64,000 nt of DNA from Heligmosomoides polygyrus polygyrus (Eukaryota; Nematoda; Chromadorea; Rhabditida; Heligmosomidae), in the NCBI GenBank assembly GCA_947396885.1, contig OX377203.1, forward strand, positions 1,550,001 through 1,614,000, written 5' to 3'. Numbering within the stretch: the first letter of the stretch is position 1; the number at the start of each line of letters is the position of its first letter. The position numbers were made by a program, and so were the translations under genes. Positions 41,731 through 51,708 of the stretch are shown here, in pieces. The notes below the pieces were generated by a model that saw only the letters and a program-made list of their open reading frames with translations, was not told the origin of the DNA and made no database searches.

Positions 41731-42734
41731 ACTAGGATGTCGAATTGTTCTTGAAAGCACCGCAAAGCCACGCCCACTTTCGGTGAGTCGAACGTCTGAT
41801 GGATTCGTGGAAGGAATGAGGTTTACAGGGCGTATTTATGGGCATGATCGTAGAAAACACCTTTTCCAACGCCGTCGAACAGATCTCTGCCGGTAATAAA
41901 CCCTCTTCGGCGGCTAAACCGCAATCGACTCCGCTCCGATCCGCACCCGCACGCAAACACACTTCACACCCGCCGTGGAGTCGCTGATATCGACGGACTG
42001 ATCGAGCTTCAGCTCCTGCTTTTGGCCGTCGGCCTGTACCTTACTGGAGATCAGCACCAGTAGTCGTTAGATTGGAGCCGAACTGATTCTGGGTTCGGTT
42101 CCGCACCCATAATCTCTCCTTCAGTGGATAGTAGAACTTCATCTGGAACGGCGGAAGTCGGGAGTACAGCGCAGGCATGTCCAATAAGAATAGAGTACAT
42201 GGCTTATTCTGTAGGCATCGGTTACTTCATCCTATCATAGTTCTATCACCTGATCCCCGACGTGAACCGTGAAAAAGTAGTCGATCGTTAATCACCTTCA
42301 CTGGGACGCACTGTGCAATACAGTTCTTCGTGGTGTCACGCGACAACTCCTGAATGCCTACTTGACCTATTCGCTGACTTTCCGTGTGACATCCGTAGAG
42401 AAATTCCATTTCTTCTCCTCGCAGGAAGAGCCGCCTTCTGACAAGTCATGATCTCTTCGTTTTTTCCAGGTGTTGCGTTTGGCCCGAGTGCGGAATTGAA
42501 CCTGGAACCTAAGCCTTGTCCTCGAATAGTCGGCTTCTCTCATGCAACGCATTGACTGCGAAGTTTAATCGCTTTTTCTTTCTGCATTTTTTAAATTCAT
42601 TTTCACAGCATCAGCGTTCTCGCTTGATTTTTCTAAACGTTTTTTGAAAAAAATCTTTTTCACAATCCTACTATTCGAATTTTGATTTATCATAATTCAC
42701 CTTTCTTTAAAAATCTTTTTCACAGCCATTCCAA
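41731..42734. other. No gene recognised
   Basis: GC-richer to about 42550, then AT-rich. A weak box-B-like word (GGTTCAATTCC, minus strand, near 42490) lacks any other tRNA feature. Confidence 0.45.
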
Positions 42735-42797
42735 TATATACCACTATCACGTCGAATTGGACACTTTTCACGTCAAGTTTGTAGTTTGTTGAACTGC
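42735..42797. mobile_element. LFB terminal fragment
   Basis: TATACCACTATCACGTCG and AATTGGACACTTTTCACG match the LFB left terminus. Confidence 0.6.
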
Positions 42798-42849
42798 AGT
42801 ATAAGATCAGCACACCCTTTTTCAACGGGCCACCAGTCGACTTATTCCA

Positions 42850-43385
42850 TCAGCGAAAAAAATCAGGTGGTCGAGCAAGATTCGTCAAAATCCACGAAAG
42901 CTGTTTTGGCTTGGATTTGATTGGTGAAGGTTTTACCAGCGAGAAAGTTGTGGAAGTGCCTGAAAAGGTGGCAGTCGGTCGGTGAGAGGTTTGGAGAATA
43001 TGGCGGCTGAGGCGGAACTTCGACCCTTAATTCGTTCAATTTTCGAAGAGTGATTTCTGAAACGTGTGGGCGGGCGTTATCGTGCAGAAGAATCGGGCCT
43101 CTTCTGTTGACCAATGCTGACTGGAGATGAAGCAATTTTCAGTGCATTTCGTCGATTTCCTCACAGTAGGACTCTGCTGTGATCGTTTGGCTTGGTGCCA
43201 AGAAGTTGTAATGGACCACACCAGCCGACGACCACCACACAGTGACCACTACCTTTTTTGGTGGAGGTTCGCCTTTGAAAAATGCCTGGGGGGGGGGGGG
43301 TTCGTCGGTGTCCAACCACTGTCCGGAACGTCTACTGTTATCATACAGATTCCGTCGCGTATTCCAGAGTGTCCAGCATTTCAAT
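42850..43385 (-). pseudogene. mariner transposase relic, different subfamily
   Basis: Two adjacent minus-strand frames, joined by a frameshift near 43135, cover the C-terminal half of a mariner transposase: NLYDNSRRSGQWLDTDEP, VVVTVWWSSAGVVHYNFL, ITAESYCEEIDEM, then ALVNRRGPILLHDNARPH, PYSPNLSPTDCHLFRHF. The second (HDN) and third (SPTD) catalytic aspartates are kept. The DNA-binding domain and first aspartate are absent. No terminal repeats found. The TDEP stretch contains a 13-base G run (plus strand) coding for prolines, probably an expansion. Less similar to the 8926 transposase than a simple copy would be. Confidence 0.85.
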
Positions 43386-43703
43386 CATGAAGAAGAAGAA
43401 GAAAATTAGCTTTCACCGCTCCATGTCGCAAATGTGGGCAGCGTGCCAATCATGGTTCTTTGTTTGGGTCCCGCCCATGCCAACCAATTCTCCATCCCTC
43501 CGGGTTCGTTGAATTAGTAGTAGTAGAAGAAGATCAGCTTTCACCGCTCCATGTCCTGAATGTGGGCAGCACTCTAGTCATGGTTCTTGTTTCGAGTCCC
43601 GCCCATACCAAAAAGACGCAATGTAATGGTTGAATTCCGGGCGTGTCCAGAATGGGCAGTTTTCCAATCACGAAGAAGAAGAAGGCTAGCTTTCACCGCT
43701 CCA
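43386..43703. repeat. Tandem units of about 140 bp with SINE and family G pieces
   Basis: AGCTTTCACCGCTCCATGTC preceded by GAAGAAGAAG-type sequence occurs three times (about 43405, 43540 and 43690), each followed by AATGTGGGCAGC. The first two continue into SINE-like GGGTCCCGCCCATGCC / GAGTCCCGCCCATACC. Confidence 0.65.
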
Positions 43704-43855
43704 TGTCGCGAATGTGGGCAGCATCGCATAATTAACCAGAGCATTGACCAAAAACACGCCAGCCAATCAGAGCGCCGGCACCGAATGACGCGCTGATTCG
43801 ACGCGGCTGATTGGTTGGCGTGTGTTCAACTACAAATGCTGCCCACATTCGCGAC
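43704..43855. mobile_element. Family G foldback
   Basis: ATGTCGCGAATGTGGGCAGC mirrored by GCTGCCCACATTCGCGAC, with CACGCCAGCCAATCAGAGCG mirrored by CTGATTGGTTGGCGTG. Confidence 0.82.
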
Positions 43856-43860
43856 TAGGG

Positions 43861-44541
43861 CCGCTTTCCCCGGCGTAATCTCCTGGCGAAACCCTCAAAC
43901 GGACCAAAGTTTGCTCGAGTCTGAAGCCGTTCGGCTACGGCAAAAAACCTTGAGCAGACAAGATCTAGTGCTCGTCGCCGTCGCCGTCAGCAAACAATCC
44001 ACCACCACCACCACCACCCAGCAAGGCCCGCGCATCTAGCTGGACGGCTCTCCAACTTCAACAGCTCCCCTGTCCGCCATCCCCTTCTCCATCGCCAGCA
44101 GTTTCACCTTCAGGCCGGCATTCTCTCCGAGTGTTTCTTCTCAAGGCGTGTCGACCATTAAATTCCGACTTTTTCCGCCGCTCACCTCCAGTTCCAGTGA
44201 ATTAGAAAAGCCGCCACCATCCCCAATTGGGTGTAATCGAGTAGGGCAGGAGCTGAAGAGCCAGGCACTCGTTGTCTTCTGACTCGTCTGGTTTTTCCTT
44301 CAGATGCTCACTCCCATACAAAGGGCGAATTAGAGCTCTGATAAGGAATCAGTAAGCCGATAAGGTTTCCAGAGGAGACAGATGTTATCTGAGAACCGGT
44401 TGGGCGTTGTAAAACAGCCGACTGTCTCTGTGGTGCTCCTGCTCACCTAATTTTCCCTGCCGCAAGGTCGTCTCTCCTTTAGTGTCTCTTCTATTCGTCT
44501 GAAGCATAGTCCGCTGGTGCTGGCTTGCTACGCCTACTGCT
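43861..44541. other. No gene recognised
   Basis: GC-rich with CCACCACCACC microsatellite near 44000. No domain seen. Confidence 0.45.
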
Positions 44542-44706
44542 ACCTGGAGCCAGATCCATCAACGACTTACAGCAATTTAACGGAGAAAATACAGCCGAAA
44601 TCCATGACTGCTTCACCATATCGCTTGAAGAGCCGTGCTGTCACGGATTTCGGCTGTATTTCCTCCGTTAAATTGCTGTAAGTCATTGATGAATCCGGCC
44701 CCTGGT
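44542..44706. mobile_element. GAT-type foldback MITE, stem type 1, complete
   Basis: Left end CCAGATCCATCAACGACTTAC, right end GATGAATCCGGCCCCTGG. Arms share TACAGCAATTTAACGGAG and ATACAGCCGAAATCC. The tip is near 44625. Confidence 0.88.
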
Positions 44707-45119
44707 TCAGATGCTGAACAGCCTCCAACAATTCGCTAAACGCTTGGGATTCTTCGAGCAAAAGAACCGTAATGTGTAATGGTATTATTACCATGGATTT
44801 TACAGTAGAGATCACGGACATATTCCAATTTTAATTGCCAGAAAAGTCCGGTGCGGCGTAGGCTCAACCGTATACCTCTTTTTTCGATTTTTTTAATATA
44901 TCGCGACTTTCTCGCGATCATAGGACGATTTCGTGGGACAATGTGAGGAATTTTCGCTTAGAGCTTGATCAGATTGGAAGCTATGCAAACAAAATACTCC
45001 CTATCAAAGAAAATTCACATGGCGCTCTTCTCATGCTTCATTTTTTTTTCTATTCTTCACTCTTTTGTAGGACGTTTTAGGACGTTCTAATGTGTACTGT
45101 ATTGGTACAATTTAGTTTT

Positions 45120-45141
45120 GTTTTAATTACCCAAGTTTGAG
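45120..45141 (+). ncRNA. SL1-like leader exon, one mismatch
   Basis: 21 of 22 (second base T), followed by GTAAACTGTGTCGAAC. Confidence 0.6.
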
Positions 45142-45246
45142 GTAAACTGTGTCGAACAACTTATGTATATGTTTTTCTATTCTTCACTCTTTTGTAGGAC
45201 GTTTTAGGACGCTCTAATGTGTACTATATTGGTACAATTTAGTTTT

Positions 45247-45264
45247 GGTTTAGTTACCCAAGTT
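45247..45264 (+). ncRNA. SL1-like leader exon, broken
   Basis: GGTTTAGTTACCCAAGTT then diverges (AATATG); the donor is lost, so it is a pseudo-copy. Confidence 0.55.
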
Positions 45265-45323
45265 AATATGAACTGTATTTGTATCGCACTCTAATATGAA
45301 CTGTATTTGTACATTAAAATTTT

Positions 45324-45345
45324 GGTTTAATTACCCAAGTTTGAG
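45324..45345 (+). ncRNA. SL1 leader exon, exact 22/22, with GTAAAC donor
   Basis: Identical to nematode SL1 and followed by GTAAACGGTGTCGAAC. TTACC and GGTAA can pair around the loop as in SL1 RNA stem 1. The upstream 60 bp is nearly the same as at 54502. The downstream body differs from the SL1 RNA I know and lacks an obvious Sm site nearby, so function is unproven. Confidence 0.65.
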
Positions 45346-46031
45346 GTAAACGGTGTCGAACAACTGGTGTATGTGTGTACCGAAGGACATATTCTGAACC
45401 ACCGATACTCTAGCACTCTAGCTTATAATTGACGACTAAATCTTTTCATTATTTCTTATCCGTTTCGATTTTTTACGTGATCTTTGGATCCGTTAATAAA
45501 TTCTTGTCAGATCTGGCTAGCTTTGACAATGTCGAAACTGCACAATACGGTAGAAGAGGTGAATATTCGACGACGTTGTGGTGACTGAGCCATAGCTGCA
45601 TAAGGCTTGCTCTAGTGGGTGATGCTGAAGAACCCTGCTATTCTTACGGCTGCGTTAATAACGCTGCGGAAAGTGCCCAAAGTACACTTCACGCTCAATT
45701 GTTCGGTCTTTCGCAGATTGCTGGAGGTGCGAGGAAGTGGAAGACGTGTCTTATTGGACTTGGACTTGCAAAATTCTATAAAACACTAAGTGAAAGTGTA
45801 AGTTGGTTGAAGAACTATGGTAAAAAGTCCAGCTTTCAACGTACTGAAGTGCTTAAGACTTCTAGAAGTAGATGCCTACATTTCTCCAGCATTTCCTCGA
45901 CCAACTGAGAGGAAATATGAGCTCGAACCTGACAAGCAGTGTGAAGACTCAATTCACTTTCTTAAAACCTCAAGTAGCTGGCTGTGAGGTTATAAGCTCT
46001 CGTAACGATGTTTTGTTGCGATCAAAATTCT

Positions 46032-46102
46032 GGCGCCAGGCGGGACTCCAACCCGCACCTGCTGCTGACCGGGCGGGAATGCTCCACGCGATTACTCCAC
46101 CG
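46032..46102 (-). tRNA. tRNA-like sequence, 5' end broken
   Basis: Family T block read outward on the minus strand, keeping the T-arm and the GGCGCC 3' acceptor half. Box B has one change (GGTTGGAGTCC). Confidence 0.5.
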
Positions 46103-46104
46103 TA

Positions 46105-46155
46105 GCATCACCGCCCGGTCAGCAAGAGGTGCGGGTTCGAGTCCCGCCTGGTGCC
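46105..46155 (+). tRNA. tRNA-like sequence, 3' half only
   Basis: ACCGCCCGGTCAGCAAGAGG then GTGCGGGTTCGAGTCCCGC (perfect T-arm and box B). The D-arm and box A are missing. Confidence 0.5.
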
Positions 46156-46667
46156 AGAATTTTTGATCGCAACAAAACATCGTTATGAGAGCTTACAACC
46201 TCATTGCCAGCTACCTGAGGTTTTAAGAGAATGACTTGAGACTTCACATTGCCTGTAGGGGTTTGAGCTCATATTTCATCCCAGTTGGTAGAGGAAAAGC
46301 TAGAGAGATGTAGCCGTCTACTTCTAGAAGTCTTAAGCACTTCAGCACCTTGACAGGTGGACTTTTTACCGTAGATCTTCGACCAATTTACACTTACTTA
46401 CATATTTTGTGGATTTTTGCAGGTTCAGGTCTAATAAGACACCTCCTCCACTTCCTCGCATCTCCAGCAATCTGCCAAAGACCGGACAATTGAACGTGAA
46501 GTGTACTTCGGACACTTTCCGCTGCGTTATTAACGCCGCTGTAAGAATAGCACGGTTCTTCAGCTTCACCCACTAGAGCGAGCCTTATGCAGTTAGAAGC
46601 TGGTCCTCCTAACGAGTCACCATCACCACCACCAGCTCGTCAAATATTCACCTCTTCTGCCGCCTAA

Positions 46668-46992
46668 CCGGATTTTCCTGGGAACATCGAGGAGCGCAGC
46701 CGGTGTGTGTGCGTGTGAGCCTGGGCAAGTTCCTGCGTACTTCCGGTGCAAACCCATACCTCACGATGTCTCACGGGGAAATGCTCTCGAGACACTTCTA
46801 ACTCCTTTAAAGCCTAATACCGTACCCCATTAGCTCAGTCTCTAGGCAGCAATGCGCTTTTATGAGCCTTGAATTCCCGAAGGCATGGACTGTAGCTCGA
46901 TTCAATCCTCTGAATAATAGCGCACAGCGCGGCCCAAACGATTTTTGGATGCCGTTTTGGTCTGTGCTGCTGATTTTGTGCAAATTCTATAG
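46668..46992. other. No gene recognised
   Basis: Short unrecognised spacer between a foldback and a SINE. Confidence 0.45.
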
Positions 46993-47264
46993 AGCGCATG
47001 GTAGCGCAGTCGGAGGAGGCGCCAGTTCTCGCATCCAAACCGATTTCATGCTGTACGTTCTTCGGATTTCCCGCCCAGGTAGACCAATCCATCCATTCCG
47101 GATCGGTGTGCTGGTAACATACTTGTCTGGTAGAGATAATACACCGATTTCCTCAAAGCCTTGTCACCGTAAGTCATTGTATAGGTCAAATAGGCCTTCA
47201 AATTACCTTCTCTAGTAAAATACGAGGCGCATACGGCGAAAGGATTGTTCGTTATCCTTTATAT
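46993..47264 (+). mobile_element. SINE-X copy
   Basis: GAGCGCATGGTAGCGCAGTCGG with intact box A, a degraded box-B region (GTTCTTCGGATTTCCCGCCC), and a body with small deletions. Confidence 0.8.
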
Positions 47265-47404
47265 GAAGGGATCGAATAGTGCAGGGCAAGGAAAAATGAA
47301 AATCCTTTTGGGTGGGCCAAATAAACCTTTCACTGTTACTAAAAGTCTAGGAAACAGAGGATAAGGTACAGACAGCCAGGTGGTGTCAAACCATGTTGCG
47401 TAAG

Positions 47405-47555
47405 GGACGGCGCTAATCAATCCCTCTTGGGATGTGCCATGCACTCTATTTCTATGGGAATTCGTGGAGGCGGTTTGAATGCGTATTTGGCCCATGCGAT
47501 GAGTTAGGTGGCCAGGCGATAAGCAAATCAGCGCTTTATCCTTCACAGGTGCTCA
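47405..47555 (-). mobile_element. SINE-X fragment, 3' half
   Basis: GGACGGCGCTAATCAATCCC, GGGATGTGCCATGCACTC, TTCGTGGAGGCGGTTTGAATG, ending after CAGCGCTTTATCCTTC. Confidence 0.7.
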
Positions 47556-47638
47556 CTAAGCTGAGCACAATCACATCAAGCCGGCTGCCCTGTTTACGCA
47601 GCTTATTACGTTCCAACCTTGCTCCACCTTCCTTAAGA

Positions 47639-47782
47639 TCAGGGGCCAGATTTATCAACCGCTTACCGGCCGGTAACGGTAAAAAGTACCGCCAAAGCCT
47701 AGATAATGAGATTCATTGGCATCAGGTTTGACGGTACTTTTCACCGTTCCCGGCCAGCAAGCGATTGCTGAGCCTGGCTCCA
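47639..47782. mobile_element. GAT-type foldback MITE, stem type 3
   Basis: CAGGGGCCAGATTTATCAACC at the left, a degraded right end (GCTGAGCCTGGCTCCAG). Stem words CCGCTTACCGGCCGG, GGTAAAAAGTACCGCC and their inverses. Confidence 0.75.
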
Positions 47783-48629
47783 GTAGAGCAGTTTTGCAGT
47801 GTGAAGCCATCCAGACCCCTTCCCCCTCCACTACGTTCAACATCGGCATTATCTCCAGACGGTTGAGTGATGTCGATGCTTGTGCTAATCAGTGCCTTCG
47901 TTCCCTACGTTCTTCGGCGACAACCCTCCTGATCACCCAAAGCACGGTTCCCCACTTCACTCTAGCGCCACATTGACTACAGACACCTTCACTCCTCGTC
48001 CTCAAACAGTCAACCTCAGGCGAAAATTGACGTTTTCGATAAGTACTGAGCATCTGCTCGATTTTGGACACGCGACGAAAAGCCTTTTTATCAGAACGGA
48101 AGATTCCCACCGCTTCCAATACTATGCTGGACGGAAATTTCTTTCCACACTTCTCTGGTCTGGTCCCATATTACTAACACTGGTCCCCACTACATACTGG
48201 TCCCTCACTACTGAATCTGGTCCCACATCACTGGTACTGATCCCCATTACTGGTCCCCTTTACTGGTACTGGTTCCTCATTACTGCTCCCTTCCTCTCTT
48301 ACTGGTACTGTTCCCCGTGGTCCCTTCTCTGGAACTGGTCCCCCACTACTGCCCCCACCCCCTTAGCGGACGGACGGAAGCGTCCTGATGAATCTCCAAG
48401 CACGTTGGGCGACACGTCGTGTTCGTTTGTTCTACACGTCTTCTGGATCCCAGGCACGTTGAATGACGTGTTAGGCACGTTTTCTCAACCCCACGCACAT
48501 TGGAAGACGTCTTCGGCACATCTGAATTTTCAGTCACGTAAAAGACGTCTGGATATTTTTCGTTGTTTTTGCACCTCGTAATTTCCCCTATTTTCCCCCT
48601 ATTTTCGCCAATCGAAACGACTACGATAT
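47783..48629. other. No gene; minisatellite 48160-48350
   Basis: The ACTGGTCCC / ACTGGTACT words repeat irregularly in 48160-48350 and generate a long but artefactual frame (47892-48581). ACGTCTTC-type words follow. Confidence 0.55.
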
Positions 48630-49165
48630 CCACAAAAAATCGATAGTTTGATCAATATCGATTGATAGCGATCGATACTTTAAAAAGGAACTTCAGATTC
48701 GTGTTCAGCGACCTCGATTACCCCAGGGCTGATGCTCCCAGGCAAGTAGAAGACATCTGGGTAATTTCCTCTATTTTCGCGACCCGTAATTTGTTCGCGT
48801 TTTTTCGATCGTAGATCAACAGATCGTAATTAGATCAATATCGATTAACGGCAATCGATACATCAACAAGCGAACTTCAGATTCGTGTTGAGCGACCTAG
48901 ACTACCCCCAGGACTAAAGTTTCCTACCGCCTGGATGACATCCACAAAAAATCGATAGTTTGATCAACATCGATTGATGGCGATCGATACTTCAAATTCG
49001 ATCTTCAAATTCGGGTTCAGCGATCGCGTTTACGGCAGGGCTGAAGTTTCCAGGCAGGGAGAAGACGTCTGGGTATTTTTCGCTATTTTCGTGCCGTAAT
49101 TTTCCCCCCGACTTTCTCCCCGATTTTATGTCTAATTTCTGCGGCAGCGCCGATCGATAGTATGA
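48630..49165. repeat. ATCGAT-rich modules, three irregular units
   Basis: AAAAATCGATAGTTTGATCA then TATCGATTGATAGCGATCGA at about 48637, related forms at 48830 and 48945. Between them GAAGACGTCTGGGTATTTT-like sequence repeats. Confidence 0.7.
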
Positions 49166-49196
49166 CTCGACGCTTAGCGCGAGACTCTCCAAAAGG

Positions 49197-49625
49197 ATTA
49201 GAATAATTTTTTATTCAAGGAAAATTCGATATAACTTTCTTTGAAATTTTTTAGTTGTGCCCGAATGGGTGTAATAATTTTATTTTTAAAAAATTGAGAA
49301 AAAATTATAAATCAAGTTTCGTTTTAAAAGCGCAACAAAACAGCACTTATTTAGGGCATTAAAGGTTTTGCGCCATACCCTTGAAAAGCTCGTCGCGAAT
49401 TTTACTTGACTGATCATGTGAATGCTTCGTTCATAAAGCATGTGTTCTTCACAATTGCTTTTGCTTTCCCTATAATCCGAATAAAAATCGCGATTTCTTG
49501 GATGAATGCACGGCGTAATCCCCTCTTTTGGCACTAAAAGGTGACCGCCTTCCTGCTCTTCACAAAAAGCTTTAGACATTTTTTCCTCAAAAAATGATAA
49601 AATTTCAAACAAAGTGTTCACTTAT
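49197..49625. mobile_element. LFB copy, ends missing
   Basis: ATTAGAATAATTTTTTATTC on the left; core words GCGCCATACCCTTGAAAAGC, TGACTGATCATGTGAATGC, GCACGGCGTAATCCC. Confidence 0.72.
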
Positions 49626-49654
49626 TGGGTACCAGCCTTCCGGCCGCCAAACGA

Positions 49655-50035
49655 CTTCTTGGGGCTTCCAGGAAAATCGATAAATCGATATTGTTAGGTC
49701 GGTCGGTTCAGTTATGTTGCATCAATATCTCTCTGAGCGCCATCATATTGGAGTAATTCCTACGAGCATTAGTAATTCTTTCGAAGAAACGGTCGCCTAA
49801 CCCCCACCAAAATGGATCCAATCTGAGCGAAAACCGGCAACTCCGGTCGAAAGCGCGATACCATTAATCGATATTGTTCGCCCAATTGAACAACCTACAA
49901 CCTGCAATGAAGTCGACCCATCGGCCATCAAAATCGCGTGACTCCTACTCCAATGGAACAAATCTGAGCGAAAACCAACAACTTCGGAGGAAAATCGATA
50001 ATATCGATCGGCATTAGTCGTCCGATCAAGTCCCT
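49655..50035. repeat. ATCGAT-rich modules
   Basis: Three modules: GGAAAATCGATAAATCGAT, GATACCATTAATCGATATTG, GAGGAAAATCGATAATATCG. Two share GAGCGAAAACC.CAACT upstream. Confidence 0.65.
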
Positions 50036-50204
50036 CCGATTGCACGTGAACGTAACCTTGACAGGTTTTACATGTACGTTCAAGTTACCTTCACATGTTT
50101 GACATGTTTCTCACAGGCTTACACAGGTTTGTGACACACGGACGCACATACGGACAGACAGACTAACGCTTCTATTAGTAGTGTATGAACTGACACTTCA
50201 AAGA

Positions 50205-50416
50205 AGTCACACTAAATTTTCCTGGAACAAAAACCGCAGACTCTCCAAAAAGGTTTTTTTTTGTTCTGACCTTTTTGGAGAGTCTGCTGTTTAATCAGGA
50301 GGACGCTCGTTTCGATCTGGAAAGGTTTGCTTTGATTTCAAAAGTCCCTTAGCCTAGCTTAGAAGTGCGTCCAATTTGATTTGAAAAGTGTCCAACTCTG
50401 CGTGAATATGGTATAT
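50205..50416. mobile_element. LFB fragment with collapsed centre
   Basis: CAGACTCTCCAAAAAGGT and its exact inverse sit 15 nt apart (about 50230-50292), a small hairpin. The outer right arm follows to GCGTGAATATGGTATATGG. Confidence 0.7.
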
Positions 50417-50420
50417 GGTG

Positions 50421-51708
50421 TCTTCTTCTTCTGAGCGTTTAGTCCCGCGAAGTCGCAGGGTCCGCTGTTCTTGTGATCTGTCGCCACCTCATCCTATCAA
50501 GGGCGTCATCTGCCGTGGCGCCGACTTCGCCGAGATCTCTCTTGATGACGTCCTTCCACCTTTTCCTTGGGGCTCCTCTCGGACGCTTTCCGGGTGCCTC
50601 GAAATCTAGGGCCAACCTTGTGGGGTGATCCTCTGGTCTTCTGAGGACGTGTCCATATCACCTCAGGCGCTGCTCTCTCATCTTCAGTTGGATCGGGGCT
50701 GTCTTTATCACTGCCCTAACATCCTCGTTTCGCACCCTGTTCCGACGGGTCCATCCACATGCCCACCTCAGCATCCTCATCTCCGCCGCGTGCAGTTGCC
50801 GCTCCTGCGCCTTACCCAGGGCCCAGCACTCACTGCCGTAGAGCAGGGCAGGTCTCACAACTGTTCTATAGAGCTTGCCTTTGAGCGTCCTGGAGCATCT
50901 ACGGTCGCAGAGGATCCCTGTGGACTCCCTCCACTTGAGCCAGGCTGCGTTTATCCGTCCCCTGACCGCCTGGTCCACACTTCCTTCCTCGGATAGGTCA
51001 CTTCCGAGGTAGCGGAATTCTTCTACCTTCTCGATCGTTTCCCCTTGGCAGTCTAGGATCGATCCAGCGCACTGCTCAGAGCTGATGAACTTCGCCTTCT
51101 TCACGTTCAGCCGTAGGCCGTTGTCTGCGAGGGCTCTCTGTCACAGCTGCACCTTCTCCTCCAGCTTCTCCTGGTTGTCGGCTACTAGAGCGATGTCGTC
51201 CGCGTAGAGGATCGTTCTGAGAGGGCCTTCTTCAAGGTGGTTCACTATAGAGTCAAGCGTCAGCAGGAAGAGGAACGGGCTCAGAGCCGACCCTTGGTGT
51301 ACTCCCACTGTGATGTCCACCTTCCTTGTCACCCCGTGTGGAGTTCGTATCGCCGCTTTCGAGCCTTCGTACATGTCCTTTATGACCGTGATCAGACGTT
51401 CCGGACACCCCTCCCTCGAAGGGCATTCCAGATTACGGCCCGAGCTAGCCTGTCGTAGGTCTCTCCAGGTCAAGGAATTCCAGGTAGCAGGGTTTTCGTT
51501 TCTCCCGATATTTCTCCATCACCTGACGAGCGATGAAGATGGCGTCTGTGGTGGAGCTCTCAGGCATGAAGCCCCACTGCACCTGGGAGATGGGTACCAT
51601 CTCCCTCAGCCTTGAGTCGACCAGTCGTTCGTAGATCTTCATCGTGTGTGAGATCAGTTTGATCCCTCGGTAGTTGGAGCATTCGGAAGCGTCTCCCTTC
51701 TTATTACA
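50421..51708 (-). pseudogene. RTE-like non-LTR retrotransposon, 5'-truncated, frameshifted
   Basis: The reverse transcriptase reads right to left in three pieces. 51708-51445: KKGDASECSNYRGIKLISH, QVQWGFMPESSTTDAI, KPCYLEFLDLE. A frameshift follows. 51473-51141: VHQGSALSPFLFLLTLD and the catalytic YADD motif (TILYADDIALVADN). A stop follows. 51104-50440: SILDCQGETIEKVEEFRYLGS, RPALLYGSECWAL, MRMLRWACGWTRRNRVRN; then past a TGA near 50658, GHVLRRPEDHPTRLALDFEA and the C-terminus to TSRD. The endonuclease domain is absent. The 3' tail is GAAGAAGAAGA, as in RTE elements. At least two stops or frameshifts make it dead. Its C-terminus differs from the KIRWAGHVMR relics, so two RTE lineages are present. 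Confidence 0.9.

Larger units (their letters stand above)
44892..45395 (+). repeat. SL1 cassette with three tandem SL1 units
   Basis: Leader begins TATCGCGACTTTCTCGCGATC and TCATAGGACGATTTCG and continues through CACATGGCGCTCTTCTCATG. Then units of TTCTTCACTCTTTTGTAGG, ACTGTATTGGTACAATTTAG and an SL1 exon repeat at spacings of 127 and 77 bp. The leader is shared with 7383-7835 (inverse) and 54385-54572. Confidence 0.85.
45548..46667. mobile_element. 1.1-kb foldback with tRNA-like core (family T at centre)
   Basis: GTAGAAGAGGTGAATATTCG on the left is mirrored by AATATTCACCTCTTCTGCCG on the right. Further mirrored pairs include GTGGGTGATGCTGAAGAACC with its inverse near 46560 and CTTAAGACTTCTAGAAGTAG near 45850 and 46325. 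The two tRNA-like blocks meet at about 46103. Confidence 0.85.

Noticed and set aside
42470..42560. Possible tRNA on the minus strand (GGTTCAATTCC)
   Set aside because: No matching box A, acceptor pairing or T-stem.
42850..43385. Second copy of the mariner at 8849
   Set aside because: The conserved motifs are mariner-like but the residues differ widely and no TTAGGTTGTAACG ends are present, so it is a different subfamily.
47892..48581. 229-codon plus-strand frame
   Set aside because: It runs through an ACTGGTCCC minisatellite that produces the S/P/L/W-rich stretch. No domain, and repeats continue past its ends.
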